From Dendrolimus kikuchii (Eukaryota > Arthropoda > Insecta > Lepidoptera > Lasiocampidae): 64,000 nucleotides of DNA. The DNA is taken from assembly GCA_019925095.2 (NCBI GenBank), contig CM034407.1:19908710-19972709 (forward strand). Direction: 5' to 3'. The notes beneath the pieces are model-generated. The model was not told the DNA's origin. It did no database searches and worked only from the letters and a program-made list of their open reading frames with translations. This document shows positions 10,981 through 21,065 of the stretch, piece after piece; the first letter of the stretch is position 1, and every line of letters starts with the position of its first letter. The position numbers and the translations under genes are program-made.

Positions 10981-11252
10981 AAGCGTGTATGGACTCTAAA
11001 ATCTTTCATAGAAATTAAGTAGTAAAAAAGGGTACGGAACTCGAGACCGTAGAGATGTTAATAATAATAATAAAAAAAGGTCAGCTTTGAGAGTTTCGAT
11101 GACTCACTACTCTCTCCCCTATCATATCTTCCCTATCCCTTCCTATTGTAGAATATTACATTACACACATATTCACATACATACAGAAGCTAACTTACGT
11201 AACTTCTTAACGCTATCATACATTGCAGGAGTAAAGAAGGTACAGTCTACCC

Positions 11253-11943
11253 CCCTTTTTATCTCAACGCGGTGAGGAGTGTAGTAGTCGCCACGTTGGG
11301 GTGGCACTAGCACTGCAAACAAGTGCCCGACCACCCGAGTCGGGGATACCCACTAAAACCACTCGGTGTTCTGTCCCTCGCCTTAAAGCCAGGGCTGCGG
11401 GTACATGGTGTGATCACCCCGCGATGCCCTGGCAGGCGGTGGGCCACTGCCGGGGAACTACGCCCCCGGCGTCTTCATACTCTCTGTGTGTGAGGCGGTT
11501 TACAAGGCACCCCACGAGAGGAGAGTTGAGCTCGCGCGGAACGCCGGCGCGCTCCCATTTCGACGCGCGACGCGACGCGAACTACAGGTGGGAAAAACCC
11601 CAGGGAAAGCTTACGGCAGCAAAAGGTCTAGTGACGCCCTCTGGCGCCGACGAGTCCTCCTTTGGAGGGAGCAGAGTAAACTGGTACACTCACGATCCCG
11701 CTCGGCCTCCTCCTTAGCGACTATGACCCGCTCGCAAAAAGAGGAGACGGCGTCCCATTTGGTAGAGCTCCCGACAATGGAACGAACCACGGCTGGGAGC
11801 TAGAGGTCACCTCATACCTCGAGTATCTGCTGTATCAGATATGACGTGGACTCACGGCCTAATCGACATAGGTACCTCTTGAAGCATCCGTGCCCGAGAG
11901 GACCTGCGTCAGCCGGAGCGTCAGGATGCCGTCTCTCCCTAGA
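11253..11943 (-). mobile_element. GC-rich retroposon with 12-base duplication
   Basis: A 691-base GC-rich block is bounded by perfect copies of TACAGTCTACCC (11241-11252 and 11944-11955). A CCCTTTTTATC start suggests a short poly(A) on the minus strand. It shares TACCCACTAAAA with the insertion at 2877-3423. A 138-codon open frame on the plus strand (11301-11717) resembles no protein I know and is probably chance in GC-rich DNA. Likely a LINE 3' end; the clade is not determined. Confidence 0.7.
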
Positions 11944-12183
11944 TACAGTCTACCCTGCCAAAAGTAAATCTACACCACAATAAAAATTATTAAACCACTG
12001 TTAAAGAGTAAGAATCGTCCAAGGTCATAAAATGTGGACCGAGAGTTCACATCACGCGTGCGCACGCGCCGACAAACTACAACGGAACAATAGCCAACAA
12101 TAAAGTGCGACGTGTGTTTGTTATTAAATTAAGAGGCGATAAAAAATTTAGGAATGTATAGTACAAGTGTAAAATTAGTTGCT

Positions 12184-12480
12184 TTTTTTTTATTGCGTCA
12201 GTTCAGCACACAGGTAGACGGCCCATCTGATGGCAAGCGGTTACCATCGCCTATGGACATTTATCGCACCAAAGGTACCAATGTGCTACGGCTTTCTAAA
12301 GGGAGACTGGAACCTGGCCACTAATGCCAGAACACAACTCAAGGTTGTTATGGCGGCATAATCTAGAACAAGGGTGGTAACCAAACAGACTGGCAAATAA
12401 CCTATTACCTGGTCGTTTTGTCACCTCTTACGACAGGCCGCCCGACCGCAGGAAATTCTATTCTTTCTTAGTTCCTGCAA
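12184..12480 (-). mobile_element. Family A retroposon, diverged
   Basis: Plus strand reads from TTTTTTTTATTGCGTCAGTTC to TTCCTGCA. It has several substitutions and small deletions compared with the others, so it is an older copy. Confidence 0.7.
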
Positions 12481-12505
12481 CTACTATATAAATTATATTA
12501 TCTTT

Positions 12506-12663
12506 GATATCAGGAGCCTTAAGAACAGACGAGCGTGCATGACAAGAGTTATGAATCTCAAAGAAGCAAGTGAGGTGTGTAAGAATAAGCCTAAATGGCG
12601 CTCTGTTGTTCGTGCCTACCCCGCAAGGGAACTGGCGTGAAGTTATGTATGTATGTATGTATG
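12506..12663 (+). mobile_element. RTE-like LINE 3' end, short copy
   Basis: The last ~45 codons plus (TATG)n tail. TATTATCTTT at 12496-12505 is repeated at 12664-12673 directly after the tail. Confidence 0.8.
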
Positions 12664-12668
12664 TATTA

Positions 12669-12881
12669 TCTTTATATTAATATAAAATTCTTCTGTTCGT
12701 GTATATGTCATTGAACTCCTCCTAAACGCATGGGCCAATTTTGATGAATTTTTTGTGTGACCTCAATTGGGTCCCGGGATGGTTTAGAATTTAAATTCAC
12801 GATTGGACCCGCTAGGTGGCACTGCAATCGAATTCTAAATTTTATTTTTTGCAGCAGGATAACGTCTGCTGGGCCCACTAG
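12669..12881 (+). mobile_element. Helitron-like non-autonomous element
   Basis: Starts with TCTTTATATTAATATAAAAT after an A and ends GGGCCCACTAG before a T, following the Helitron rule (TC...CTAG, insertion between A and T). Its start overlaps the duplicated target of the preceding LINE copy. A relative on the minus strand is at 62669-62868, sharing the AATTG-GTC-TGG block. Confidence 0.65.
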
Positions 12882-13119
12882 TATATTATTATAAATTTTC
12901 TTTCATAAACTAAATCAATCAAAATCATTATCAAAGTGAACGTAGTGCGTACGTCACGCCATTTTTACGGCCCCACGCAATTTGCATAGATAAGGCTTAT
13001 CACTGTCAGATGGAAAACAGTTTCCTTTCTAATGTCTCAGGATGGAAATACATATGTATACATTATTTTCTCGTAGTCGAATAGTATTAATTGGATATGA
13101 ATATCCTTCCAAATTAGGA

Positions 13120-13371
13120 TTTATTTATTTTTATTGCAGGTTAACACCAAAGGTGCTACAAGTGCGCTGCTGCTCTCTTAAGGGAGACTGGAACCTAGTC
13201 ACTAATGCCAGAACACAACTCAAAGTTGTTATGGCGACATGCTTTAGACCAGGGGTGGTAGCCATCCAGTCGGGGAAATGCCCTACCATCTGGCTGTGGG
13301 TTGTTTTGTCACCTCTTACGACAGGCCGCCCGGCCGCAAGAAATTGTATTCTTTCTCCGTTCCTGCACAGA
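13120..13371 (-). mobile_element. Family A retroposon with internal deletion
   Basis: The poly(A)-side end (TTTATTTTTATTGCAGG) jumps directly to the ACACCAAAGGTGCTACAA region, so about 60 bases are missing. The remainder runs to the constant end GTTCCTGCAC. Confidence 0.7.
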
Positions 13372-13374
13372 TAG

Positions 13375-13600
13375 ATGATGGTAGGGGAAGGATTTCGACC
13401 ATATCATGCTCGCTCCCTAAGATGAGCAAGACGGTATATGTAATGGGACCTTTAATCTGGAATAGACTACCTCTTAATATAAAAGAATCCGAAAGACTCG
13501 GTTCTTTTAAGAAAAGATTAAATAGTTACCTTATCGAGCAGACGCCCTACTCAATAGAGGATTTTTTTAATTTAAAAATTATTTAATTACATTGTGTAAA
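13375..13600 (+). mobile_element. Jockey/CR1-superfamily LINE C-terminal fragment
   Basis: The plus-strand frame reads ...YVMGPLIWNRLPLNIKES..SFKKRLNSYLI, the typical 'WN-LP...F+++L' tail of CR1/Jockey reverse transcriptases, and stops at 13586. The BEL element begins directly after it at 13601, so this fragment was probably the insertion target. Confidence 0.55.
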
Positions 13601-13766
13601 TATTTGTTTTATTGAAAGAATAAATTAGAATAATGAATTGCGTTTATTGCTTGACCTTTTACAATTTTAAAGGTATTAGAAGAAGAAAAAAAAGGGTTGC
13701 CAGAGACAATTAACAAAAAAAATGTTTTTCTTTATGTGATTGTGGCGGGAATTTAAAGCGTAGACA
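13601..13766 (-). repeat. BEL element 3' LTR, apparently lacking U5
   Basis: Begins (minus strand) TGTCTACGC directly after the polypurine tract, contains two AATAAA signals, and ends ...AATAAAACAAATA. It stops just after the second signal, whereas the 5' copy continues for ~37 bases to a canonical CA end. Confidence 0.8.
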
Positions 13767-13779
13767 TCCTCCCCACTTT
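13767..13779 (-). promoter_or_regulatory. BEL polypurine tract
   Basis: Minus strand AAAGTGGGGAGGA abuts the TG that starts U3. This is the expected site of plus-strand DNA priming. Confidence 0.85.
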
Positions 13780-13793
13780 GAAAGCCTTAGCTT

Positions 13794-16700
13794 TCAAAAA
13801 CCTTCTTGTGCTGGTAACCGAACTATGTTGTGGATGGCTCTTCGGATGGTTCCCTTTGCCGTGTATACATCCACCACCCTGGTTATACCATCTGTGCCAC
13901 TATGTAGTTTGGTAATCCGGCCAAGTCTCCATCGTTGCGGTGGTGAATTTTCTTCCTTAATAATAACCATATCGCCGATGCATGGTTCTGGTGTAGAAAG
14001 TTTCCATTTTGAACGCTGCTGTAATTCCGCCAAAAACTCCTTGCTCCAACGTCGCCAAAATTCTTTGCGAATCTTTTCAATAGCTTGGTAGTTTGGTTTG
14101 GCAAGCTCGGGCGCTGGGAATGGCACAGACATCAGTGGTCGGCCTACCAGGAAGTGTCCTGGCGTAAGTGGGTTCAAGTCGGCAGGATCAGATGATAGAG
14201 GTGACAACGGGCGCGAATTGAGGATAGCCTCTATTTGTATAAAGAGTGTAGCCAAATCTTCAAAACAGAGAGAAGCGTTTCCTACTACTCTTTTCATATG
14301 GTACTTGGCGGACTTTACGCCTGCTTCCCAAGCCCCGCCACAATGAGGTGAATATGCAGGAATAAACTTGAATTGAATGCCTTCGGAGCTGGCAAAATTT
14401 AGGGTAGACTCACGACTGGAGCGTAACATTTTGTTAAATTCATTGTTGGCACCAACAAAATTTGTGCCATTATCGCAATAGATGACTCTAGGTTTGCCGC
14501 GCCTAGATATGAAGCGTTGCAGACAAAGTATAAATGCGTGAGAGGTTAAGTCACTCACCACTTCTATATGAACCGCACGGGTACTGAGGCAGACAAACAG
14601 ACAAAGGTAACATTTAGTGGTTCGATTTCCCCTCCCCCTTTTGCTACTAATTTGATAGGGGCCCGCGAAATCGGTTCCTGTAGAGTAAAATGGGAAAAGT
14701 CCTTCTGTTCTTACCGATGGCAAGTTGCCCATTTGAGGCTTTATAGTTTTTCCTCGATATCGAGTGCAAATAACGCATTTTTTGACAGTTGCGCGAGCAA
14801 GTACTCTTCCACCAATCGGCCAATAGTGTTCTCTAAGAGAGGCGAGTAGAAGCTGAGGACCCGCATGGTACAAACGATTGTGCTCAAACCTCATAAGTAA
14901 TTTTGTAAACGTATTTTTTCCACATAATATGACAGGGTGTTTTTTATTAAAATTGTAAGGTGAATTCTTCATGCGACCACCAACTCTAAGTACTCCGTCA
15001 TGATCCAAAAATGGATTCAAAGAAAGTAAATTAGATTTATTGCACAATGACGCACCATTAGACAATAATTGTATTTCATCTTTAAACGACTCTAGTTGAC
15101 TAAACCTAATCAAACTAGTTAACGCCTTATTACACTCTTCCGTAATCAAAGGGCCTGAAAGTTTATTATTCTTATGTCTACAATTATATATAAAACGACG
15201 GACATATGCAAACATTCTAAGTAAACGCTTATAATTAGAAAATTGATCAAAATTAACAAGTGACAAATCTTTACAATCGTCCACACTTCCTACATGAACT
15301 TGTAGCTTAAATTCGGGTAAATCTATTGCTGTATTCTGAAGCTTTTGTGGCCACTCACTAAGATCCTTCCTTAAGAAGGAAGGTCCTTCCCACCACAAGG
15401 GATGAGCTTGCAAAAGAAGAGGGTCAACTCCCCTGGAAGCTAGATCCGCAGGATTTAAATCTCCTGGTACATGCCTCCAAGAAAATCCCTGGGTAAGTTC
15501 ATTTATCATAATAACTCTGTTAGCCACGAAAGCCTTTAATAACGTTGGTTGCGCCTTGATCCATCCCAAAACGATAGTTGAATCTGTCCAGATAACCTTA
15601 CGATCTATAGGACATCGGACAGAATCTAAAACCTTTTGGGATAATTGAGCACCAAGTAAGGCTCCGCAAAGTTCTAGGCGAGGTATAGTTAATATTTTTA
15701 AAGGACTAACTCTTGATTTAGCACATAGTAGTTTGACTTCTATGTGACCTTGATTGTCAGTTGAACGAAAATAAATACAAGCTCCATAAGCTTCTTGAGA
15801 TGCGTCTACGAAGCAATGTAACTCTATTGATATAGGAAAATCACACAATACATTGCGTGACACCGTGACTTGCGTCAAACATTTTAACTTCTCTGCTATG
15901 TTTTTCCAATCCTGGGCAACTTGGGTAGGAACTTCATCATCCCAGGTTAATTTCAAAACCCACAATTTTTGTAATATTATTTTAGCTTTAATAATACAAG
16001 GACAAAGTAAACCTAACGGATCAAAAATTTGACAAGTTAATGAGATTATTGTTCTTTTCGTTATTTTATTGGTTAAGTCTAAATTTACAGAAAAATTGAG
16101 TGAGTCGGACAAAGGTGACCAATTTAGTCCTAAGACTGTAGTACTTTTGGATAAGTCTAAAGCCTGAGATGTTGTCTCGTCCTGCAACACGTTTGGACAA
16201 TTCGTTCGTATCTTATGTATTGGAAAGCATGCAGAGGATAATGTACTGCAAACACCATCATAAATATGTCGGAGGTCTTCCTCAGACTGGCAAGAAGTAA
16301 TAAAATCGTCCATATAAATATCATGTGCTATAACCTTACCTATAATAGGATCAGGGCATTCGTGTGCCAGTTGTAGGAGACATCTAGTACTCAAAAAAGG
16401 AGCGGATGCAGTCCCATATGTAACTGTATTTAGTTTATATACTTTAATTGATTCACACTTATTTTGTCTCCATAAAATCAACTGTAGATGGCGTTGAGAA
16501 CTGTCAATTTCAATTTGCCTATACATTTTTTGTATATCTGCAGTTAATACGTATTTATAATGACGAAATCTAATTAAAATAGAAATTAGATCATCCTGTA
16601 CAACAGGGCCGATATATTGAATATCGTTGAATGATTTACCTGAGGTAGTTTTTGCCGAGGCGTCGAATACTACTCGTAATTTAGTTGTTTCACTTTTGTC

Positions 16701-19001
16701 ATGTAACACAGCGTGATGTGGGATATAATATCCAAATTCGGGCTTATCAACGGAACTTAAATGATTTAAATTAAGATATTCGTCAATAAACTCACAATAC
16801 TTACGCTTAAGATCTGGATTTTTATCTAATTTTTTCTCTAAACTTAAGAAACGTTTCTTTGCTAAATAAAAGGAATCACCAAGGGTATTTTCTGGAATTT
16901 CCTTTAGTGGTATTTTTACGGAGAACCTACCATTTGGCAGACGTTCAAAATTCTGTATAAAGTGTTCTTCACAAACTTTTTCTTCTAGGGAAAATATTGG
17001 TTTAGAAAATTGTACTTCTTCAACCTCCCAAAATCTTTGTAGATCATTATGGATTTGCCTTGTAAAGTGGCATGTAACTTGATGTGGAATACCATCTCCT
17101 ACCGGGCCACTAATCAGCCACCCGAGCTCAGACTTCTGCAATACCGGTTTACCTACCCCTAATACAATGCGCTCACAGCCTACGATATTCCAAAAAACAT
17201 CAGCCCCTAACAATATGTCAATTTCAGAAGGCTGGTGGAAATCAGGATCCGCAAACACGAGGTTAGTAGGTATATTTAAGTTAGCGATATTGACAGGCAC
17301 ACTCGGTATAGTACCTGTGATTTCAGGCACTATGAGACAATTTATATGTGTGTTGAAAGTACTTGTACGTGACTGTATATACACAGAACACTTTTCTTTA
17401 ATATTAAAATTCATGTTAGTTATGCCAGAAATACATATTGGCTTAATTATGTCTGAAGAAAGCATAATTTTATTTTTTAGCCTATTAGTAATAAAAGACG
17501 ATTGACTCCCTGTATCTAACAGTGCCCGAGCAAGGTAAGTATGCTCATTATTTACATTAATAACTTTTACCAAGGCAGTACTTAGCAGCACTTGACCAAT
17601 GGACGTAGTAGATAAGCTGATCATGTTGCAGGAAGAGGATAGTGAAGGTGTTGAAGTGTGATCACTAGCAGAGTTTGAAACCAGTGGTAAGCTGACCTGC
17701 TCGCTGCTATTTAGACTCTGATGTTCATTGTGCAATAAATAATTGTGTTTCTTTTTACATTTACATAAACTTTTAACACGGCAATGAAATGTTTTATGAC
17801 CTTCACGAAGACAGTTTGAACACAAACGCAGTCGTTGTACCTCCTTAAATCTATCCTGTATATTTAACTTTAAAAATTTATTACATTCACTGATAAGATG
17901 ACCTTGTTCATTACATGAAAGACATAATTTTTCATATATTTTATCCTGTGAACAAATAGACAAATTTGTATTGGATTTATTGTTATTTTTAACTTGAAGT
18001 GTTTGTGTTTGAAAATTATTGTATTTAATATTCTGATTTTGACTAAATTTTTCCCCTTGAATTGCTCTAGTAGACTCTAAAATATTAGCTCTGTTTCGAA
18101 TAAATTCATAAAATTCTTCTAAAGTAGGTATGTTTGTTTTATTGTTTTTATACTCTTCCCATTTTATACTTGTAGTTGCATCTAACTTTGATGTAACCAT
18201 AAAAATAATTAAAGTATCCCAATGTACTGTTGGTTGGCCTAAAGTACTCAGAGCTCTCATATTTTTAGATACTTGATCCACTAAGTAACGCAATAATTTG
18301 TGAGACTCATTATGCAAGGGTTGTATGGCAAATAAAGCCTTTAAATGATTATTGACTAAAACTTGTTTATTATCATAGCGCTTGCACAATAATTCCCAAG
18401 CAACTTTGAAATTGGCAGAAGTAAACTCTAGAGTCGCCATTGCTTCAGTGGCACCACCTCTTAAGGAGGATCTCAAATAGTGGAATTTATTTATGTCTGG
18501 CATGGAATTGTTACAAATAATCAAAGACTCAAAAGTGTCCCTAAACTCAAGCCATTTTAAATATGACCCATCAAACAAAGGTAATGAGATTTCAGGTAAT
18601 CTAATTGGTTGAGAACTATTAGAGGAATGCTCATGAATACTATGAACACTAGTGATAGACTTATTATCATTGTCCTTTGGTAGTGTTTTTTCTAATAAGT
18701 CTTCTAGGAAAGAAATAATATAAATGATCTGTTTCTCTATACCTTCTCTCTCTTCAGCCTCTGTATTAATCTCTTCATTTGTCTCACACTCCTCCTCAAT
18801 CTGTGACTGAATATGATTAAAATCTGAATTTAATTCTTCACATATTTTTTGCCTTCTTTGTATTTCTTTTATTTGCAAGGTACTAAAATTTCTAACATTT
18901 TCAATAGACTGGACATATTGATTTAATTTTGTAATTCTACCTTTTAAAGAGGCACGCTTTCTTATTAATCTTGCTAGACACTCTTCCCTATCATCAGACA
19001 T
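13794..19001 (-). CDS. BEL/Pao Gag-Pol polyprotein (1735 residues)
   Basis: One open frame from a true ATG (19001) to a stop at 13794 encodes all functions needed to copy and insert the element. Domains in order: coiled-coil N-terminus (~1-120); Gag-like DUF1759 region (~130-290, LPLFDGSYLKWLEFRDTF, RGGATEA); two zinc-knuckle clusters (~357-430, CNEQGH and CSNCLREGH); aspartic protease with LLDTGSQSSF (~495); reverse transcriptase of the peptidase A17-associated type (~760-1000) with FDASAKT and the catalytic YMDD (~894); RNase H (~1060, CFVDASQEAYG); integrase zinc finger H-H-C-C (~1390-1430); integrase core with GTDFAG (~1445), YCDNGTNF and a CGGAWEAGVK glutamate; C-terminal DUF5641. It acts in cytoplasmic particles and then the nucleus. 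No catalytic residue appears lost. Identification is by motifs; no search was run. Confidence 0.95.
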   Translation of the reverse strand: MSDDREECLARLIRKRASLKGRITKLNQYVQSIENVRNFSTLQIKEIQRRQKICEELNSDFNHIQSQIEEECETNEEINTEAEEREGIEKQIIYIISFLEDLLEKTLPKDNDNKSITSVHSIHEHSSNSSQPIRLPEISLPLFDGSYLKWLEFRDTFESLIICNNSMPDINKFHYLRSSLRGGATEAMATLEFTSANFKVAWELLCKRYDNKQVLVNNHLKALFAIQPLHNESHKLLRYLVDQVSKNMRALSTLGQPTVHWDTLIIFMVTSKLDATTSIKWEEYKNNKTNIPTLEEFYEFIRNRANILESTRAIQGEKFSQNQNIKYNNFQTQTLQVKNNNKSNTNLSICSQDKIYEKLCLSCNEQGHLISECNKFLKLNIQDRFKEVQRLRLCSNCLREGHKTFHCRVKSLCKCKKKHNYLLHNEHQSLNSSEQVSLPLVSNSASDHTSTPSLSSSCNMISLSTTSIGQVLLSTALVKVINVNNEHTYLARALLDTGSQSSFITNRLKNKIMLSSDIIKPICISGITNMNFNIKEKCSVYIQSRTSTFNTHINCLIVPEITGTIPSVPVNIANLNIPTNLVFADPDFHQPSEIDILLGADVFWNIVGCERIVLGVGKPVLQKSELGWLISGPVGDGIPHQVTCHFTRQIHNDLQRFWEVEEVQFSKPIFSLEEKVCEEHFIQNFERLPNGRFSVKIPLKEIPENTLGDSFYLAKKRFLSLEKKLDKNPDLKRKYCEFIDEYLNLNHLSSVDKPEFGYYIPHHAVLHDKSETTKLRVVFDASAKTTSGKSFNDIQYIGPVVQDDLISILIRFRHYKYVLTADIQKMYRQIEIDSSQRHLQLILWRQNKCESIKVYKLNTVTYGTASAPFLSTRCLLQLAHECPDPIIGKVIAHDIYMDDFITSCQSEEDLRHIYDGVCSTLSSACFPIHKIRTNCPNVLQDETTSQALDLSKSTTVLGLNWSPLSDSLNFSVNLDLTNKITKRTIISLTCQIFDPLGLLCPCIIKAKIILQKLWVLKLTWDDEVPTQVAQDWKNIAEKLKCLTQVTVSRNVLCDFPISIELHCFVDASQEAYGACIYFRSTDNQGHIEVKLLCAKSRVSPLKILTIPRLELCGALLGAQLSQKVLDSVRCPIDRKVIWTDSTIVLGWIKAQPTLLKAFVANRVIMINELTQGFSWRHVPGDLNPADLASRGVDPLLLQAHPLWWEGPSFLRKDLSEWPQKLQNTAIDLPEFKLQVHVGSVDDCKDLSLVNFDQFSNYKRLLRMFAYVRRFIYNCRHKNNKLSGPLITEECNKALTSLIRFSQLESFKDEIQLLSNGASLCNKSNLLSLNPFLDHDGVLRVGGRMKNSPYNFNKKHPVILCGKNTFTKLLMRFEHNRLYHAGPQLLLASLREHYWPIGGRVLARATVKKCVICTRYRGKTIKPQMGNLPSVRTEGLFPFYSTGTDFAGPYQISSKRGRGNRTTKCYLCLFVCLSTRAVHIEVVSDLTSHAFILCLQRFISRRGKPRVIYCDNGTNFVGANNEFNKMLRSSRESTLNFASSEGIQFKFIPAYSPHCGGAWEAGVKSAKYHMKRVVGNASLCFEDLATLFIQIEAILNSRPLSPLSSDPADLNPLTPGHFLVGRPLMSVPFPAPELAKPNYQAIEKIRKEFWRRWSKEFLAELQQRSKWKLSTPEPCIGDMVIIKEENSPPQRWRLGRITKLHSGTDGITRVVDVYTAKGTIRRAIHNIVRLPAQEGF

Positions 19002-19328
19002 AATTAAATTTCACTAGTATATTTGTATATTTTACAAAAAACATGCACTTTACTTATACCTTTGTTTTAGCACAAATATGTAATAATGAAATGAACTTAT
19101 ATACAACCAGTTTGATTTTACACTCCAGTAGTTCTACTATGTAATATTGAATTGCCAATCTACTCCAGCAGCCTCCTTTTATGGTTATATATTCCAATTG
19201 ATTCCATCTAAAATCCCAAATCCAAGTAGGTATTTCGCGTCTTCCACGGGTCCAAAGGTTAATTTCCTTGCCAAAACTCCCCGTGGGCATTGGAGCCCCT
19301 TTCCGAAGATACTGGTATACTTGCTTTT

Positions 19329-19340
19329 GCACGGTCGCCA
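19329..19340 (-). promoter_or_regulatory. BEL primer-binding site
   Basis: Minus strand reads TGGCGACCGTGC three bases after a CA-ending LTR. TGGCGACCGTG is a common tRNA-primer site of insect LTR elements, and its position fixes the true 5' LTR end at 19344. Confidence 0.75.
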
Positions 19341-19343
19341 CAA

Positions 19344-19545
19344 TGTTATGGAGTCTCCTAAGTGCTATACCTCTTTTGGATATTTGTTTTATTGAAAGAA
19401 TAAATTAGAATAATGAATTGCGTTTATTGCTTGACCTTTTACAATTTTAAAGGTATTAGAAGAAGAAAAAAAAGGGTTGCCAGAGACAATTAACAAAAAA
19501 AATGTTTTTCTTTATGTGATTGTGGCGGGAATTTAAAGCGTAGAC
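19344..19545 (-). repeat. BEL element 5' LTR
   Basis: Runs from GTCTACGC at the outer side to ...CCATAACA next to the primer-binding site. Bases 19381-19545 are identical to the 3' LTR; 19344-19380 have no counterpart there. The outermost base of the expected TG is A-to-T ambiguous because of the flanking TAAA. Confidence 0.8.
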
Positions 19546-19766
19546 TAAACAGTAATAAAAGTGAAATACAACATGGAAAATTAAATATTCCTCATTTAAA
19601 ATAAATTATATACGCAGTACATTACCTTCTATACTGTAAATATTGTATAAGATTTTGTCTAATTTTAAATTAACATAGAATTATGGTTGTTTGCGTCAAT
19701 ACCAAGCTTTAAAGAAACAAATCTCATTATAATACACGTGCGAATATTAATCTTATATCTTATACT

Positions 19767-20056
19767 TCTTATACTAATATATAAAGCTGAACAGTTTGTT
19801 CAGCAAGGGAACTGGCGTGAAGTTATGTATGTATGTAGTTTGTTTGTTTGTTTGTTTAAACGCGCTAATCTCAGGAACTACTGGTCTGATTTCAAAAATT
19901 ATTTCAGTGTTGGATAGCCCATTTATCGAGGAAGGCTTGTAGGCTATATATCATCACGCTAAGACCAATAGGAGCAGAGCACCAATGAAAAATGTTTCAA
20001 AATCGAGGGGGCTTTGAAAACAAATTCCACGTGGACGGCGTCGCGGGCACAGCTTG
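19767..20056 (+). mobile_element. Helitron-like element with a 36-base LINE insertion
   Basis: Starts TCTTATACTAATATATAAAG and contains CTAATCTCAGGAACTACTGG and CATCACGCTAAGACCAAT; ends with the GC-rich hairpin ...GGACGGCGTCGCGGG and a degenerate CTTG in place of CTAG. Closely related to 60364-60610 and 29646-29897. A second TACTAATATATAAATGCGAA start follows immediately, so another Helitron-like 5' end may abut it. Confidence 0.7.
19801..19836 (+). mobile_element. RTE-like LINE insertion of only 36 bases
   Basis: Consists of the last codons (AAGGGAACTGGCGTGA) and the (TATG)n tail. AGTTTGTT is duplicated on both sides (19793-19800, 19837-19844). The interrupted Helitron relatives confirm the insertion. 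Confidence 0.8.
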
Positions 20057-20170
20057 TACTAATATATAAATGCGAAAGTAAATGTCTACGTTTGTTTGTT
20101 GTAATAAGATTTAGCAAAGATTTAGAATTTTAGTTTTTATCTTGAGGAAGGATATAGACTTCCCTTTGTC

Positions 20171-20510
20171 CTAGAAAACAATCTTGAAATTGGGCTTGAA
20201 AATTTGATCCCGCGGCCTCCCCCCCCCCCCCCCCCCTGGTGAAGAGGAAGTGAGGTAGCTAGGCGTCGAAGTGTCATAGATGTAGTACGTATGATCCAGT
20301 TCCTGTGGCGCCTCATAAAAGTGCATAGGAGAGGGGCGCAGGTTTAGTGGGTAGTCTGACGGCCAACATCCCCGCTTCCTCCGCTCGGAGGCCACGTTGG
20401 AAATACGGCCGTACGTAATGCCTTCCCCCCAGGCCCGAGGATGGTTTCCTAAGGAAAGACATTCCCCTGCGTCATCCAAAAAGGGGTTGAAATTTTTTAT
20501 AAGCATCCTG
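20171..20510. repeat. GC-rich block with poly(C) run, origin unknown
   Basis: GC-rich sequence in AT-rich surroundings, containing an uninterrupted run of about 18 C (20219-20236). An open frame on the minus strand has no recognisable protein. It may be another LINE 3' end, by analogy with the two GC-rich retroposons, but I see no flanking duplication. Confidence 0.4.
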
Positions 20511-21065
20511 CATAAGTCATAAAGAAAGACATAAATATCATATTTACCCTTATCATAGAAGTAAAGAAAATGCGTATTACAGGACGTTACAGGACTAAAA
20601 TTGCAGTTTTAATACTACTAAGGATCTTGTATGAGAAATACTTCATTCAGAAAGTCACCGGAATAATTAGGTATTTAATTTCATTTTTGTAGACATAATC
20701 ATATCATTTATTAAAAATATTATAGACACCAGTGGCGTGACTTCATACAACTCGAATCCCTATAGCCTACCTCTAAGAACTAGCGAAGCGACCAAAAGCG
20801 CCATCAATTTATTGGCGGTGACATTATTTATTCGTACATATATTATTACTGTATTACTATCTCATGCTCGGCGGCTTTCCACACTTTTTGGATGAAATAA
20901 CAACTCATAACCCGATCGGGCACCGGCTTTTGTTTCAATATGCGGTAAGATTGCAACATCAAAAATATGAATTGTACACAGAAAACACATGGCGAGTTTT
21001 ATTTAGCTCATATTTTATTTAGCGCCACTGACTACTTGCTTTTTTGTATGATATAATAAATAATA
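20511..21065. other. No recognised feature
   Basis: AT-rich, no frames of note. Confidence 0.35.

Larger units (their letters stand above)
13601..19545 (-). mobile_element. BEL/Pao LTR retrotransposon, coding-intact
   Basis: In minus orientation the order is 5' LTR (right), primer-binding site, a single polyprotein frame, polypurine tract, 3' LTR (left). The two LTR copies share 165 identical bases (13601-13765 and 19381-19545), and the polyprotein has no stop or frameshift, so insertion is recent. TAAA occurs on both outer sides (13597-13600, 19546-19549), a possible 4-base target duplication. The 3' LTR lacks the last ~37 bases found between the shared block and the primer-binding site of the 5' LTR. 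Confidence 0.93.

Noticed and set aside
11301..11803. Overlapping 138- and 105-codon frames
   Set aside because: They lie wholly inside a GC-rich retroposon with target duplications, overlap in two frames and show no recognised domain.
13597..13600. TAAA beside the BEL LTRs as certain proof of normal integration
   Set aside because: A four-base A/T-rich match is easily chance, and the 3' LTR appears truncated, so I report it only as possible.
19054..19341. A 95-codon minus-strand frame in the BEL leader
   Set aside because: It begins inside the primer-binding site and lies in the untranslated leader; no motif, probably chance.
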